DNA of 64,000 nt from positions 1 through 64,000 of the forward strand of contig JANOVV010000115.1 of NCBI GenBank assembly GCA_031417555.1. Reading direction: 5' to 3'. Positions 28,515-37,936 of this stretch are shown piece after piece; position 1 is the first letter of the stretch, and each line of letters begins with the position of its first letter. The position numbers and the translations under genes were made by a program. The notes under the pieces were generated by a model that saw nothing but the letters and a program-made list of their open reading frames with translations, made no database searches and was not told where the DNA came from. The DNA comes from JADKIH01 sp031417555 (GTDB taxonomy: Bacteria > Bacteroidota > Bacteroidia > AKYH767-A > 2013-40CM-41-45).

Positions 28515-30818
28515 ATGAAATTCATAAATACATTTTTAATTAACGGAATTGTACTGTTTATAATTTCTATTACCCCAGCTTTTGCCCAGAATCAAAGCAT
28601 TGCAGCTTGTGGTACTCCCATTAATCTTCATATTAATAATCTTACATCAACCAGCGGACAATTAGTTTGGAATAGCGTCTCTAATGCAACAAATTATATT
28701 GTAAGTTTCAGGCCGGTCGGTTCAACAAGCTGGCGACGTCAGCCATCTCAAAATACAATTGAAGTAATCACCTCTCTGATTCCTAGTACCCTTTATGAAG
28801 CAAAAGTTAAAAGTGTTTGCTCAGGAACAGAAGGTGTTTATTGCAGCCTTTATAATTTCAGAACCCCTTCAAATATTTCTTGCGCTGTTCCAAATGTCTA
28901 TTACTTTGCCTCCGACAGCATCACTTCAAACACTGCAAAGGTTAGTTGGAGAAAAATTCCCGAAGCCTTACGTTATAATGTTCACTACAGAATCCGATAT
29001 TCCAATTCAGAATGGCTTTCACGAGCTGCCGGTAAAAATTCTCTACTTCTATCTGAATTAAATCCATTAACACAATATGAATTTAAAGTTCAGACGGTTT
29101 GTTCGAATGGAACAAGTTCTTTTTCTTTAGCCGGAATATTTACCACACTCAGAAATATCTGTGATACACCTGAAAATTTATCGGCAACAGATATTACAAC
29201 TTCAACCGCAACACTCTTATGGAATTCCCTTAATTGTGCCACTTCATATAATTTAAAATACAGGCAAGTTGGTATGTTATGGAATAGCGTAAATTTAAAT
29301 TCACCAACTTATTATCTCTCCAATCTGGAAGAAGGAACATCGTACGAATTTATTGTTCAGGGTATCAACCAAAATGGTTTCACATCAATTTTTTCACATC
29401 CATTTGTATTTTCAACTGCTTCTCCAACTTGTGGAATTCCGACTAATATTACTTTAGGATCAATTGCTATTAACCAGGCTACTTTATCATGGAATGCAGT
29501 TCCAGGTGCTTCTAAATATGTTGTGAGATATAAACTTGTCGGTTCCCTCAATTGGCAAACATTTACCACTGATGTAAATAATGCAATTTTAACCGGACTA
29601 AGTCCTGATAATGCCTATCAGTACGAAGTGCAAACTATGTGTGCCAATTCGCCCGGAGGATTTTCTTCTACTTCAATTTTTTCAACACTACCACAATACA
29701 GTAATATAATTCCTGTTCCGGATCATATTGTAATTTGTATTATGGAGAATAAAGCCTACACTCAGATCTTTGAAAGCATATTTACTCCCAACATCAGTAA
29801 TTTAGCTAAAGATCCTAAAAGTGCTTTATTCCTTAATTCATATGGGATAACTCATCCGAGTCAGCCAAATTATCTTCATTTATTTTCCGGTAGCAATCAG
29901 GGTATTACAAACAATGAATTACCCTCTCAACATTTTACAACTCCCAATCTTGCTAAAGAATTAATCAATGCAGGTAAAACATTTATCGAATACAGCGAAG
30001 GGCTCCCTGAAGTAGGTTTTGATGGAGCATCGTATGGCAGATATGTACGAAGACATAATCCTGTTGCCAATTGGATGGGTACAGATGCTAACCAGGTTTC
30101 TTCGACACTCAATCAGCCTTATTCAAACTTCCCGACGAATTATAACAATTTACCAACTGTATCTATTGTAGTACCCGATTTAACAAACGGCATGCACGAT
30201 GGATATTTAGGTACTGCATTAGCTAATGGTGACAACTGGTTTAAAAATAATATGATTCCTTATATTGATTGGGCCAAGTCTAATAACAGCTTGTTTATTT
30301 TAACTGCTGATGAAGATGATGGTTCACACAATAACCATATTCTTACCATTTTTACAGGATCAATGGTCATGCATGGCTCCTACACACAACCCATTACTCA
30401 CTACAATATTCTACGAACCATTGAAGAAATGTATGGACTGAATTTTATTGGTGCTACAGCCAATGTAACTTCAATTCATGGCTGCTGGACAAACGGTTTT
30501 AGAATGAGTGCAAAACCAACGACCAATGAGTCGTCTGTAATAAATGAAAATTATTCCGGGTGGAATATTTTTCCAAATCCTGTTTATAATGAATTGCATG
30601 CAACTTATTATTTAACCGAATCAGCAGATGTTTCTATAAATATTTTTAACAGTACGGGAAGTCTGATTTTTGAAGAAAAGTTGGGTAAAATCGAAAATGG
30701 AAATCACACCTATACAATCGATGTAAAAGAAAAAAAATTCCCTCAGGGTATTTACCTGATGGACATTGTTTATGGCAATAAAAAATACACACAAAGGTTT
30801 TTAATTTCGCAAAGGTAG
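28515..30818 (+). CDS. Secreted phosphoesterase with four fibronectin III domains and T9SS signal
   Basis: The product is 767 residues. After a signal peptide (VLFIISITPAFAQ) come four Fn3 domains (about residues 30-395), each with a WNSVxxATxYxVxYR-like core. Residues of about 400-655 match the phosphoesterase family PF04185 of the alkaline phosphatase superfamily: HIVICIMENKAYTQIF, THPSQPNYLHLFSG and LTADEDDGSHNNHI, the last supplying metal ligands. This family includes phospholipase C and acid phosphatases. The last 80 residues are a T9SS sorting domain (FPNPVYNEL, FPQGIYLMDI). It probably hydrolyses phosphate esters outside the cell. It is followed by a shared terminator facing lon. Confidence 0.9.
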   Translation: MKFINTFLINGIVLFIISITPAFAQNQSIAACGTPINLHINNLTSTSGQLVWNSVSNATNYIVSFRPVGSTSWRRQPSQNTIEVITSLIPSTLYEAKVKSVCSGTEGVYCSLYNFRTPSNISCAVPNVYYFASDSITSNTAKVSWRKIPEALRYNVHYRIRYSNSEWLSRAAGKNSLLLSELNPLTQYEFKVQTVCSNGTSSFSLAGIFTTLRNICDTPENLSATDITTSTATLLWNSLNCATSYNLKYRQVGMLWNSVNLNSPTYYLSNLEEGTSYEFIVQGINQNGFTSIFSHPFVFSTASPTCGIPTNITLGSIAINQATLSWNAVPGASKYVVRYKLVGSLNWQTFTTDVNNAILTGLSPDNAYQYEVQTMCANSPGGFSSTSIFSTLPQYSNIIPVPDHIVICIMENKAYTQIFESIFTPNISNLAKDPKSALFLNSYGITHPSQPNYLHLFSGSNQGITNNELPSQHFTTPNLAKELINAGKTFIEYSEGLPEVGFDGASYGRYVRRHNPVANWMGTDANQVSSTLNQPYSNFPTNYNNLPTVSIVVPDLTNGMHDGYLGTALANGDNWFKNNMIPYIDWAKSNNSLFILTADEDDGSHNNHILTIFTGSMVMHGSYTQPITHYNILRTIEEMYGLNFIGATANVTSIHGCWTNGFRMSAKPTTNESSVINENYSGWNIFPNPVYNELHATYYLTESADVSINIFNSTGSLIFEEKLGKIENGNHTYTIDVKEKKFPQGIYLMDIVYGNKKYTQRFLISQR

Positions 30819-30838
30819 CTTACCAATCATGAAAAAAA

Positions 30839-30878
30839 ACAGCCCGGGTTTCCAACGAAAACCGGGCTGTTTTTTTTA
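30839..30878. terminator. Bidirectional terminator between phosphoesterase and lon
   Basis: AACAGCCCGG pairs with CCGGGCTGTT around a 13-base interval whose TTT/AAA ends extend the stem. There is an A tract before and a T tract after it, so it can serve both convergent genes. Confidence 0.9.
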
Positions 30879-30891
30879 TTATTGTAGTTTC

Positions 30892-33387
30892 TTATTCTAC
30901 TTCGCGATTATTTTTTTTCTTTTCATCAACATAATTTACATCTAAAGGTTTTTTAACTTTATCTTTCAATAACGCCAGCTGAACTACTTCAATCATTTCT
31001 TTTACGTAATGAAAATTAAGATCTTTTATATAATCTTTTTTTATTTCAGCAATGTCTTTTTGGTTTTCCTCAGATAGAATTATATTTTTTATTCCCGCCC
31101 GTTTAGCAGCAAGAATTTTTTCTTTAATTCCTCCTACAGGTAATACTTTTCCCCTTAATGTAATTTCTCCGGTCATTGCCATATGAGGCCTAACTTTTCT
31201 TTGAGTAAATATCGAAGCCAGCGAAGTAAGCATTGTAATTCCAGCACTCGGTCCGTCTTTAGGTGTAGCTCCTTCAGGAACGTGAATATGAATATCCCAC
31301 TGATCGAAAACTCGCGGATCTATATTAAGAGCATCTGCATGAGCTTTAAGATATGCCAATGCTATTACGGCAGATTCTTTCATTACATCACCAAGATTTC
31401 CTGTTATCGCCAATTTACCTTTGCCTTTACTTATACTCGATTCAACAAATAATATATCGCCGCCGACTGATGTCCATGCAAGACCGGTTACAACTCCTGC
31501 CACTTCATTTCCCTGGTATTTATCTTTTTGATAAAGAGAAGCACCAAGGATACGAACAACATCTTCCTGCGTTAATACAGGATTGTATTTTTCTTCCATG
31601 GCAACAGACTTAGCAATTCCGCGAACCAATGAAGCAATTTTCTTTTCAAGACCTCTAACGCCGGATTCACGGGAATAATACTCTATCAAATACTCAATAA
31701 GCTTGGGAGATAATTTTAGATGTTCTTTTTTCAATCCATGTGCTTCGAGCTGCTTTGGTATTAAATGCTTTTGTGCAATTTGTATTTTTTCTTCTATCGT
31801 ATAGCCGTTGATTTCGATTATCTCCATCCGATCAAGTAAAGCAGGTTGAACTTTACTGAGTGAATTAGCTGTAGCTATAAAAAGTACATTGGAAAGATCA
31901 TAATCGATTTCAACATAATTATCATAGAAAGTATTGTTTTGTTCCGGATCAAGAACTTCCAACAATGCAGATGATGGATCTCCGTGAAAATCGTTTCCTA
32001 GTTTATCAATTTCATCCAGCACAAAAACAGGGTTGGATGATTTTGCTTTTTTAATGTTTTGAATTATCCTTCCGGGCATGGCACCGATATACGTTTTACG
32101 GTGACCGCGAATTTCTGCTTCATCGCGTAAACCTCCTAACGACATCCGTACATACTTTCTTCCAAGCGCTTTTGCGATTGATTTACCAAGAGACGTTTTA
32201 CCAACACCAGGAGGTCCATAAAGACACATGATAGGAGATTTCATATCACGCTTTAATTTTAAAACTGCCAGATATTCCAGAATCCGGGATTTTACTTTTT
32301 CGAGGCCGTAATGATCTTTATCAAGAACTTTTTGTGCGTGTCTTAAATCAAAATTATCGTTTGAATATTCTTTCCAGGGAAGGTCTAAAAGAAGTTCCAG
32401 GTAGTTTAATATAACTGAATACTCAGCAGCAGCCGGATTCATTCGTGACAATCGATCCGATTCTTTCTTAAATGTATCTGCAACTTCTTTACTCCATTTT
32501 TTTGTTGATGCTCTTTCTTTCAACTCGCTCACTTCACGATCCGGTGAATTGCCTCCTAACTCTTCCTGAATTGTTCGCAACTGTTGATTCAAAAAATATT
32601 CACGTTGTTGTTTATCAATATCAATTCTAACTTTGCTCTGAATCTGATTTTTCAATTCGAGCATTTGTAATTCTTTATCAAGATATTCAAGCACCCGCGT
32701 TGCTCTTTCTTTATGATCGATGATTTCAAGAAGTTGTTGCTTCTTGGGAACATCAAGATTCATATTGGAACAAATGAAATTAATTAAGAATGTATGGCTT
32801 TCAATATTCCGAATTGCAAAAGCAGCATCGGAAGGAATGTTCGGTGAATGCTGAATAATCTGAAGAGCCAAATCTTTTAAAGAAGCAACAAGCGCAACAA
32901 ATTCTTTATCGGTTATATTAGCAGCAAGCTCCGGAAATGGCTTAACCTTACAACGAATATAAGGCTCCGTTTCGAGGCATTCTTCAAGCCTGAATCGACG
33001 CTTTCCCTGTATGATAATGGTCGTATTTCCATCCGGCATACGGAGCAATTTTAAAACCTGTGCAACGGTACCAACTTTGTTTAAATCTTCAAAGACAGGA
33101 TCTTCTATGCTTACATCTTTCTGAGAAACAACACCTATAATTTTATCCCCTTTATTTGCATCTTTAATGAGGTTTATTGATTTATCCCTTCCTACCGTTA
33201 TTGGAATAACAACACCGGGAAAAAGAACAGTATTCCTAAGCGGTAGAATTGATAAAACAGCAGGAACATCCTGCTGATTCATCTGATCCTCGTCTTCCTG
33301 GGAGAGGAGAGGAATAAATTCTGTATCATCATCGATAATATTAGCTAAATCGAATGAATTCGGACTTTTTGGATAGTTTGAAGACAT
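30892..33387 (-). CDS. lon: ATP-dependent protease Lon
   Basis: From ATG 33387 the product is 831 residues. An upstream in-frame TTG at 33516 would add 43 residues without family resemblance. The LonN domain begins LSILPLRNTVLFPGVV. Walker A is GPPGVGKT (near residue 390) and Walker B is PVFVLDEIDKLG. The catalytic Ser lies in PKDGPSAG (near 714) and the catalytic Lys in GGIKEKILAAK (near 755). It degrades misfolded and regulatory proteins in the cytoplasm. A promoter-like pair and part of an inverted repeat lie in its upstream region. Confidence 0.97.
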   Translation of the reverse strand: MSSNYPKSPNSFDLANIIDDDTEFIPLLSQEDEDQMNQQDVPAVLSILPLRNTVLFPGVVIPITVGRDKSINLIKDANKGDKIIGVVSQKDVSIEDPVFEDLNKVGTVAQVLKLLRMPDGNTTIIIQGKRRFRLEECLETEPYIRCKVKPFPELAANITDKEFVALVASLKDLALQIIQHSPNIPSDAAFAIRNIESHTFLINFICSNMNLDVPKKQQLLEIIDHKERATRVLEYLDKELQMLELKNQIQSKVRIDIDKQQREYFLNQQLRTIQEELGGNSPDREVSELKERASTKKWSKEVADTFKKESDRLSRMNPAAAEYSVILNYLELLLDLPWKEYSNDNFDLRHAQKVLDKDHYGLEKVKSRILEYLAVLKLKRDMKSPIMCLYGPPGVGKTSLGKSIAKALGRKYVRMSLGGLRDEAEIRGHRKTYIGAMPGRIIQNIKKAKSSNPVFVLDEIDKLGNDFHGDPSSALLEVLDPEQNNTFYDNYVEIDYDLSNVLFIATANSLSKVQPALLDRMEIIEINGYTIEEKIQIAQKHLIPKQLEAHGLKKEHLKLSPKLIEYLIEYYSRESGVRGLEKKIASLVRGIAKSVAMEEKYNPVLTQEDVVRILGASLYQKDKYQGNEVAGVVTGLAWTSVGGDILFVESSISKGKGKLAITGNLGDVMKESAVIALAYLKAHADALNIDPRVFDQWDIHIHVPEGATPKDGPSAGITMLTSLASIFTQRKVRPHMAMTGEITLRGKVLPVGGIKEKILAAKRAGIKNIILSEENQKDIAEIKKDYIKDLNFHYVKEMIEVVQLALLKDKVKKPLDVNYVDEKKKNNREVE

Positions 33388-33502
33388 ATGTGTACGAAGA
33401 TAGTGAACGCCAGTATGACGTAAAAATAATTCTTCGCTTAAAAACGAATTCCATGCCATTGAGGGATGTACTGACACATTGTTCCGGGAGGTATTTATTT
33501 TT

Positions 33503-33672
33503 GTATCAGGTATCAAGTATCAGGTATTAAGAATCAAATATAAAGTATGGGCGGGTTAAGCAATAACTTGTTAAAATTCGATTTAAAAACCTAACTATCA
33601 ATTTATAATAACATCTATAATCATGATACTTGATACATGATACATGATACTTGATACATGACACTTGATACC
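33503..33672. repeat. GTATCAAG/ATGATAC inverted repeat array
   Basis: On the left (33503-33540) the word GTATCAGGTATCAAGTATC recurs. On the right (33621-33672) the same word appears in reverse complement (ATGATACTTGATAC) four times. The two arms could fold over a central interval of about 80 bases. Related arrays occur at 46121 and 60307. Confidence 0.8.
33535..33563 (-). promoter_or_regulatory. Candidate lon promoter
   Basis: Reading the minus strand, TTG (33563-33561), 18 bases, then TATATTTG (33542-33535) fit the Bacteroidota promoter pattern. The box abuts the left arm of the inverted repeat, so the lon leader would contain that arm. Confidence 0.45.
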
Positions 33673-33765
33673 ATTAAAAATTCCCCTCTCCAACAAGTAC
33701 TTCATTAACAACAGTTAAGAAAATCACCCGTTGTTCAAACATTTTCTAAATCCTAAATTTTCAAA

Positions 33766-33796
33766 TTGTCTAATTGAATTGAATCTCCTACGTTTG
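33766..33796 (+). promoter_or_regulatory. Promoter of the aminotransferase gene
   Basis: TTG (33766-33768), 20 bases, then TACGTTTG (33789-33796) match the Bacteroidota -33/-7 consensus exactly. The ATG is 12 bases after the box, so the leader is very short. Confidence 0.6.
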
Positions 33797-33808
33797 CACC
33801 CATAAATT

Positions 33809-35017
33809 ATGGAATCAACTCCACTTTCGAAACGCGTAATTTCACTGGCAGAGAGCCAAACCATTGGCATGTCAAAGCTTAGTCGCGAACTTACCTCACA
33901 AGGTATTGACATTGTAAACCTTAGTCTGGGCGAACCCGATTTTGTCACTCCTCTTCATATTCGTGAAGCTGCCAAAAAAGCAATTGACGACGGATTTACC
34001 TTTTACCCTCCGATTGCCGGCTTTGCAGAATTAAGAAAAGCTATTTCAGAAAAATTTAAACGGGAAAACAACCTTGACTTTTCTCCTCAACAAGTAATTA
34101 TTTCTACCGGCGCCAAGCAAAGTATAGCTAATGTTGTATTAAGTATTATCGATCCCGGTGATGAAGTTATAATTCCGTTGCCTTATTGGGTGAGCTATAT
34201 TGAAATTGTTAAACTGGCTGAAGGTAAAACAGTGGCAGTTAATACAAGTATAGAATCAGATTTCAAAATTACTCCTGCACAATTAGAAGCTGCCATTACT
34301 CCGTTAACTAAACTGTTTATTTTTTCATCTCCTTGCAATCCAACCGGCACTGTTTATACAAAAGATGAACTCCAGGGATTGGCTGAGGTTTTTAAAAAAC
34401 ATCCAAATGTTTATATTCTTTCCGATGAAATATATGAACACATTAATTTTATGGGTAAGCACGAAAGTATTGCGCAGTTTGAATATTTAAAAGACCGAAT
34501 GATCGTCGTGAACGGAGTTTCAAAAAGTTTTGCAATGACCGGATGGAGAATTGGTTATATCGGTGCTCCTAAATTAATTGCTGATGCTTGTGAAAAAATA
34601 CAAGGACAATTTACATCCGGTGCTAGCTCCATTTCACAAAAAGCGGCAGAGGCGGCACTGAATTTGGATTTGCAACCAACATTAGAAATGAAATCCGCCT
34701 TCCGGAGAAGACGTGATCTGGTAATTAGTCTGATGAAAACAATACCTCACTTAAAAGTAAACAAACCGGAAGGAGCCTTTTATGTTTTTCCTGATGTCAG
34801 CGCTTACTATTCAAAATCATTTGAAGGAAAAAAAATTAATAATTCAACCGATCTGTGTATGTATTTACTTCATCATGGCAATGTAAGCCTCGTTCCCGGC
34901 GATGCCTTTGGAGATAAAAATTGTCTGCGGTTTTCTTATGCAGCCTCTGATGAAAAACTTATCGAAGCAATTAAAAGAATTAAAGCTGCACTATTGTTAT
35001 TGAAGAGTGAAGATTGA
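33809..35017 (+). CDS. Class I PLP-dependent aminotransferase, aspartate type
   Basis: The product is 402 residues, typical of subgroup I-beta aspartate aminotransferases. LSLGEPDFVTP near residue 38 and SSPCNPTG near 173 bind the substrate and cofactor. SDEIYEHI holds the Asp that contacts the pyridine nitrogen. The Schiff-base Lys is in NGVSKSFAMTGWR (near 239). It probably interconverts aspartate or a related amino acid with its keto acid. The next gene is 74 bases away across a small hairpin. Confidence 0.92.
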   Translation: MESTPLSKRVISLAESQTIGMSKLSRELTSQGIDIVNLSLGEPDFVTPLHIREAAKKAIDDGFTFYPPIAGFAELRKAISEKFKRENNLDFSPQQVIISTGAKQSIANVVLSIIDPGDEVIIPLPYWVSYIEIVKLAEGKTVAVNTSIESDFKITPAQLEAAITPLTKLFIFSSPCNPTGTVYTKDELQGLAEVFKKHPNVYILSDEIYEHINFMGKHESIAQFEYLKDRMIVVNGVSKSFAMTGWRIGYIGAPKLIADACEKIQGQFTSGASSISQKAAEAALNLDLQPTLEMKSAFRRRRDLVISLMKTIPHLKVNKPEGAFYVFPDVSAYYSKSFEGKKINNSTDLCMYLLHHGNVSLVPGDAFGDKNCLRFSYAASDEKLIEAIKRIKAALLLLKSED

Positions 35018-35036
35018 TTCCGATTGCTATCGGAAT
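35017..35036. repeat. Perfect palindromic hairpin after the aminotransferase
   Basis: ATTCCGAT and ATCGGAAT pair perfectly over a TGCT loop, starting on the last base of the stop codon. No T tract follows, so it is not a standard terminator. The GAT-GC-ATC core resembles palindromes recalled from other Bacteroidota intergenic regions. Confidence 0.6.
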
Positions 35037-35091
35037 GAAGAAAATAATTATTTCCATACTTCTTTTTATTGCATATCATTTCGAATAAAAA

Positions 35092-36093
35092 ATGTCAAAG
35101 ACCAAAACAATAATTGAACTTTTCGCATCCTTCAATAAACTCAATGTGCTTATTATCGGAGATGTAATGATTGATAATTATTTATGGGGAAAAGTGGATC
35201 GTATTTCTCCGGAAGCTCCTGTTCCAATTGTTTCTGTTCAGAAAAAAGAATCCCGTCTCGGCGGCGCTGCTAATGTCGCTATCAACGTGCAAGCACTTGG
35301 TGCAACTCCCATACTTTGTGCAGTAATCGGAGGCGATGCCAATGGAAGAGCATTTCTCGATTTGCTTCAGCAAATGAACATGAGTTCCGAAGGACTTTTT
35401 CAAAGCAATGATCGTCCAACGACTGTTAAAACAAGAGTTATCGGCAACAATCATCAAATGCTGAGAGTGGATGAAGAAAAAGAAGAGGACATAAATGCTT
35501 CAGAAAAAAAGCAGCTGATTAACAGGGTTACAGCAATCATTAACCGCAAAAAAATCGATGTTATCATTTTTGAAGATTACGACAAAGGATTAATAAACAA
35601 ATCGCTGATTGATCAGGTCATCAAACTTGCACGACAAAAAAATATTCCTGTTGCAGCTGATCCTAAAAAAAGAAATTTCAACCTGTATCGTCATATTGAT
35701 CTTTTCAAACCTAATCTGAAAGAACTAAGAGATGGAATGAAAATCGATCTGGAAAAAAATAATATCGATGAATTAAAATTGGCGGTAAAAAAACTATCCG
35801 CTGAACACGACATTAAAAATACATTGGTGACTCTTTCAGATTTGGGAGTATTAATATCAAACGATTCAGTTGAAAAAATTATTCCGGCACATTTTAGAAA
35901 TATTACAGATGTATCAGGAGCCGGAGATACGGTAATAAGTGTTGCTGCTTTGTGTCTTGCATCCGGTGCAGATGCTGTAACGATGGCTTCGCTTGCCAAT
36001 CTGGCCGGCGGATTGGTTTGTGAAAAAGTTGGTGTAGTGCCTGTAGAGAAAAAAATATTCCTGGAAGAAGCTAAGCGATTGAAATTAAAATGA
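35092..36093 (+). CDS. PfkB-family sugar kinase, heptose-7-phosphate kinase type (RfaE domain I)
   Basis: The product is 333 residues. It carries the RfaE domain I features NVLIIGDVMIDNYLWG, RLGGAANVAINV and the PfkB active site DVSGAGDTV with the catalytic Asp. The second nucleotidyltransferase domain of Escherichia coli HldE is absent, as in organisms with split genes. It would phosphorylate heptose 7-phosphate for lipopolysaccharide core synthesis, although this family also includes uncharacterised sugar kinases. Its stop overlaps the ubiE start (ATGA). Confidence 0.85.
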   Translation: MSKTKTIIELFASFNKLNVLIIGDVMIDNYLWGKVDRISPEAPVPIVSVQKKESRLGGAANVAINVQALGATPILCAVIGGDANGRAFLDLLQQMNMSSEGLFQSNDRPTTVKTRVIGNNHQMLRVDEEKEEDINASEKKQLINRVTAIINRKKIDVIIFEDYDKGLINKSLIDQVIKLARQKNIPVAADPKKRNFNLYRHIDLFKPNLKELRDGMKIDLEKNNIDELKLAVKKLSAEHDIKNTLVTLSDLGVLISNDSVEKIIPAHFRNITDVSGAGDTVISVAALCLASGADAVTMASLANLAGGLVCEKVGVVPVEKKIFLEEAKRLKLK

Positions 36094-36821
36094 GTCTCGA
36101 AAACATAACACCGTATAAAAATTCTTCGCAGGATAAAAAACGTCAGATTGCCAGCATGTTTAACAACATTGCAGGAAGATATGATTTTTTAAATCATTTT
36201 CTTTCACTGGGCATCGACAGATATTGGAGAAGAAAAGCAATTGCTCAATTAAGAAAAAAAAAACCTCAATTAATTTTAGATATTGCAACAGGTACAGCTG
36301 ATCTGGCTATTGAAGCCATGAAATTAAATCCGGCTAAAATTTTTGGTGTTGATATTTCTGTTGACATGCTTGAATTAGGCAGAAAAAAAATAAAAAAGAA
36401 AAACCTTGACAATAAAATTGAATTATTGGAAGGTGATTCAGAACAACTTTTTTTTGAAGACAATAAATTCGATGCAGTTACCGTTGCTTTTGGAGTTCGC
36501 AACTTCCAGGATCTTAATAAAGGATTAAAGGAGATTCATCGTGTTCTTAAACCGGATGGTAAAGTTGTAATACTTGAATTCTCTCAGCCCACAAATCCTG
36601 TAATGAAAAAATTATATAACTTCTACTCTTCTCATATAACTCCCAAAATTGGTCAATTTGTATCAAAAGATGAAGCGGCCTATTCTTACCTGAATGAATC
36701 TGTAAAAGCATTTCCTTATGGAAATCAGTTTTGCAGTATTTTAAAAGAAACAGGTTTCAGGGATATTCACTTTAAAGCGTTGACATTCGGTGTAGCAACT
36801 ATTTATACGGCCGAAAAATAG
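36090..36821 (+). CDS. ubiE: Demethylmenaquinone methyltransferase (UbiE/MenG)
   Basis: The product is 243 residues. Family signatures are MFNNIAGRYDFLNHFLSLG (residue 23 on) and the C-terminal GVRNFQDLNKGLKEIHRVL. The SAM site is LDIATGTADLAI. It methylates demethylmenaquinone in the last step of menaquinone synthesis. It overlaps the kinase gene by 4 bases and precedes porT, the usual order in Bacteroidota. Confidence 0.95.
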   Translation: MSLENITPYKNSSQDKKRQIASMFNNIAGRYDFLNHFLSLGIDRYWRRKAIAQLRKKKPQLILDIATGTADLAIEAMKLNPAKIFGVDISVDMLELGRKKIKKKNLDNKIELLEGDSEQLFFEDNKFDAVTVAFGVRNFQDLNKGLKEIHRVLKPDGKVVILEFSQPTNPVMKKLYNFYSSHITPKIGQFVSKDEAAYSYLNESVKAFPYGNQFCSILKETGFRDIHFKALTFGVATIYTAEK

Positions 36822-36923
36822 TTTGTATTTTAACGCTGTCGAATTGATTTATTAAATTGAACTATTATTACAATTCAATTGCTGATACCGGTTGAAAAAA
36901 ATCAAAGTCTATTGTCTGACCCA

Positions 36924-37640
36924 ATGAAAAAAATAAATCTTCTTAAATATTTATTATTTCTTTTTGCATTTTTCCCTTTTATGGTGAGTGCACAGATGAA
37001 TAGCGAGCCACAGAATTTACCGAAGTACGATCAACAACCTATACATTTCGGATTTACTCTTGGAATTAATTCATCAAAATTTGTCATTGACCGAGTTGGC
37101 GATTTGAAAATCCGCGATACGATTTATAGTGTAGAATCAGAACCAGTATCCGGGCTTAATCTTGGCATTCTAAGTAATTTGAGAATAGGAAATAATTTAG
37201 ATTTAAGATTCATTCCAACACTATCTTTTTGTCAGAGAAATCTTAACTATAATTTTATTTACAACGATACAACACGATCTTTTTCAACAAAGACAATAGA
37301 ATCAACCTATCTTGAATTCCCCTTTGATTTAAAGTTTAAATCAAACAGAGTTAATAACTACAGAATATATGTTCTTGCAGGATGGAAATATCAGATTGAT
37401 ATGGTATCGCAAGCAAAGGTTAAGAAAACCGATAAGGATATTCTGAAATTGAAGAGAGCTGATTATGGCTATGAAATCGGACTGGGCTTCGATTTTTATC
37501 TCACTTATTTTAAATTTTCACCTGAAATTAAAATGTATAACGGACTTACCAATCTGATAGTAAATGAAAACACACCTTTTTCAAGTCCGATAGATGCCTT
37601 GTATGCGAAGACGTTTGTGGTGTCGTTGTTTTTTGAATAG
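36924..37640 (+). CDS. porT: PorT, type IX secretion system outer-membrane protein
   Basis: From ATG 36924 the product is 238 residues with a clear signal peptide (LLKYLLFLFAFFPFMVSAQ). An upstream start at 36879 would add 15 residues. The rest is rich in alternating strands (IHFGFTLGINSSKFVI; LDLRFIPTLSFCQRN), ending in FVVSLFFE with the terminal Phe-x pattern of an outer-membrane barrel. PorT (SprT) is needed for T9SS export in gliding and periodontal species. This fits the six sorting-domain proteins encoded in the same window. Confidence 0.87.
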   Translation: MKKINLLKYLLFLFAFFPFMVSAQMNSEPQNLPKYDQQPIHFGFTLGINSSKFVIDRVGDLKIRDTIYSVESEPVSGLNLGILSNLRIGNNLDLRFIPTLSFCQRNLNYNFIYNDTTRSFSTKTIESTYLEFPFDLKFKSNRVNNYRIYVLAGWKYQIDMVSQAKVKKTDKDILKLKRADYGYEIGLGFDFYLTYFKFSPEIKMYNGLTNLIVNENTPFSSPIDALYAKTFVVSLFFE

Positions 37641-37648
37641 CAATTTTC

Positions 37649-37753
37649 TTTTCGTTGCGCATTTTTGCGTGCTTTGCGTGCTCTGCGTTAAAAAACCGGC
37701 ATTGAAATATTTACGCAAAGTACGCAACGGTTCGAAACGGTTCGCAACGAAAA
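37649..37753. repeat. TTGCG-rich inverted repeat element
   Basis: The ends TTTTCGTTGCG and CGCAACGAAAA are perfect inverted copies 83 bases apart. The inside holds repeats of the word (C)TTTGCGTG and GTTAAAAAACCGGC. A second copy of this family is at 57728-57830 and shares the TTAAAAACC(A/G)GC centre. Confidence 0.75.
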
Positions 37754-37936
37754 TTATATCATATATAAGTTAATACTTTTTCATGTCTGATATATAATTG
37801 CCAACGACGTCTATAACAATAAAAATAATATTAACAAAAGATAAAGTATTTGATATAAGTTATTTTAACCTTATTTTGTCGAACAATAATATTTTTTATT
37901 TTCAATTTCCGGTTGTTTCCGGGATTCAATTATAGA

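Noticed and set aside
33503..33672. CRISPR array
   Set aside because: The words are contiguous, degenerate and inverted rather than direct repeats separated by unique spacers; no cas genes nearby.
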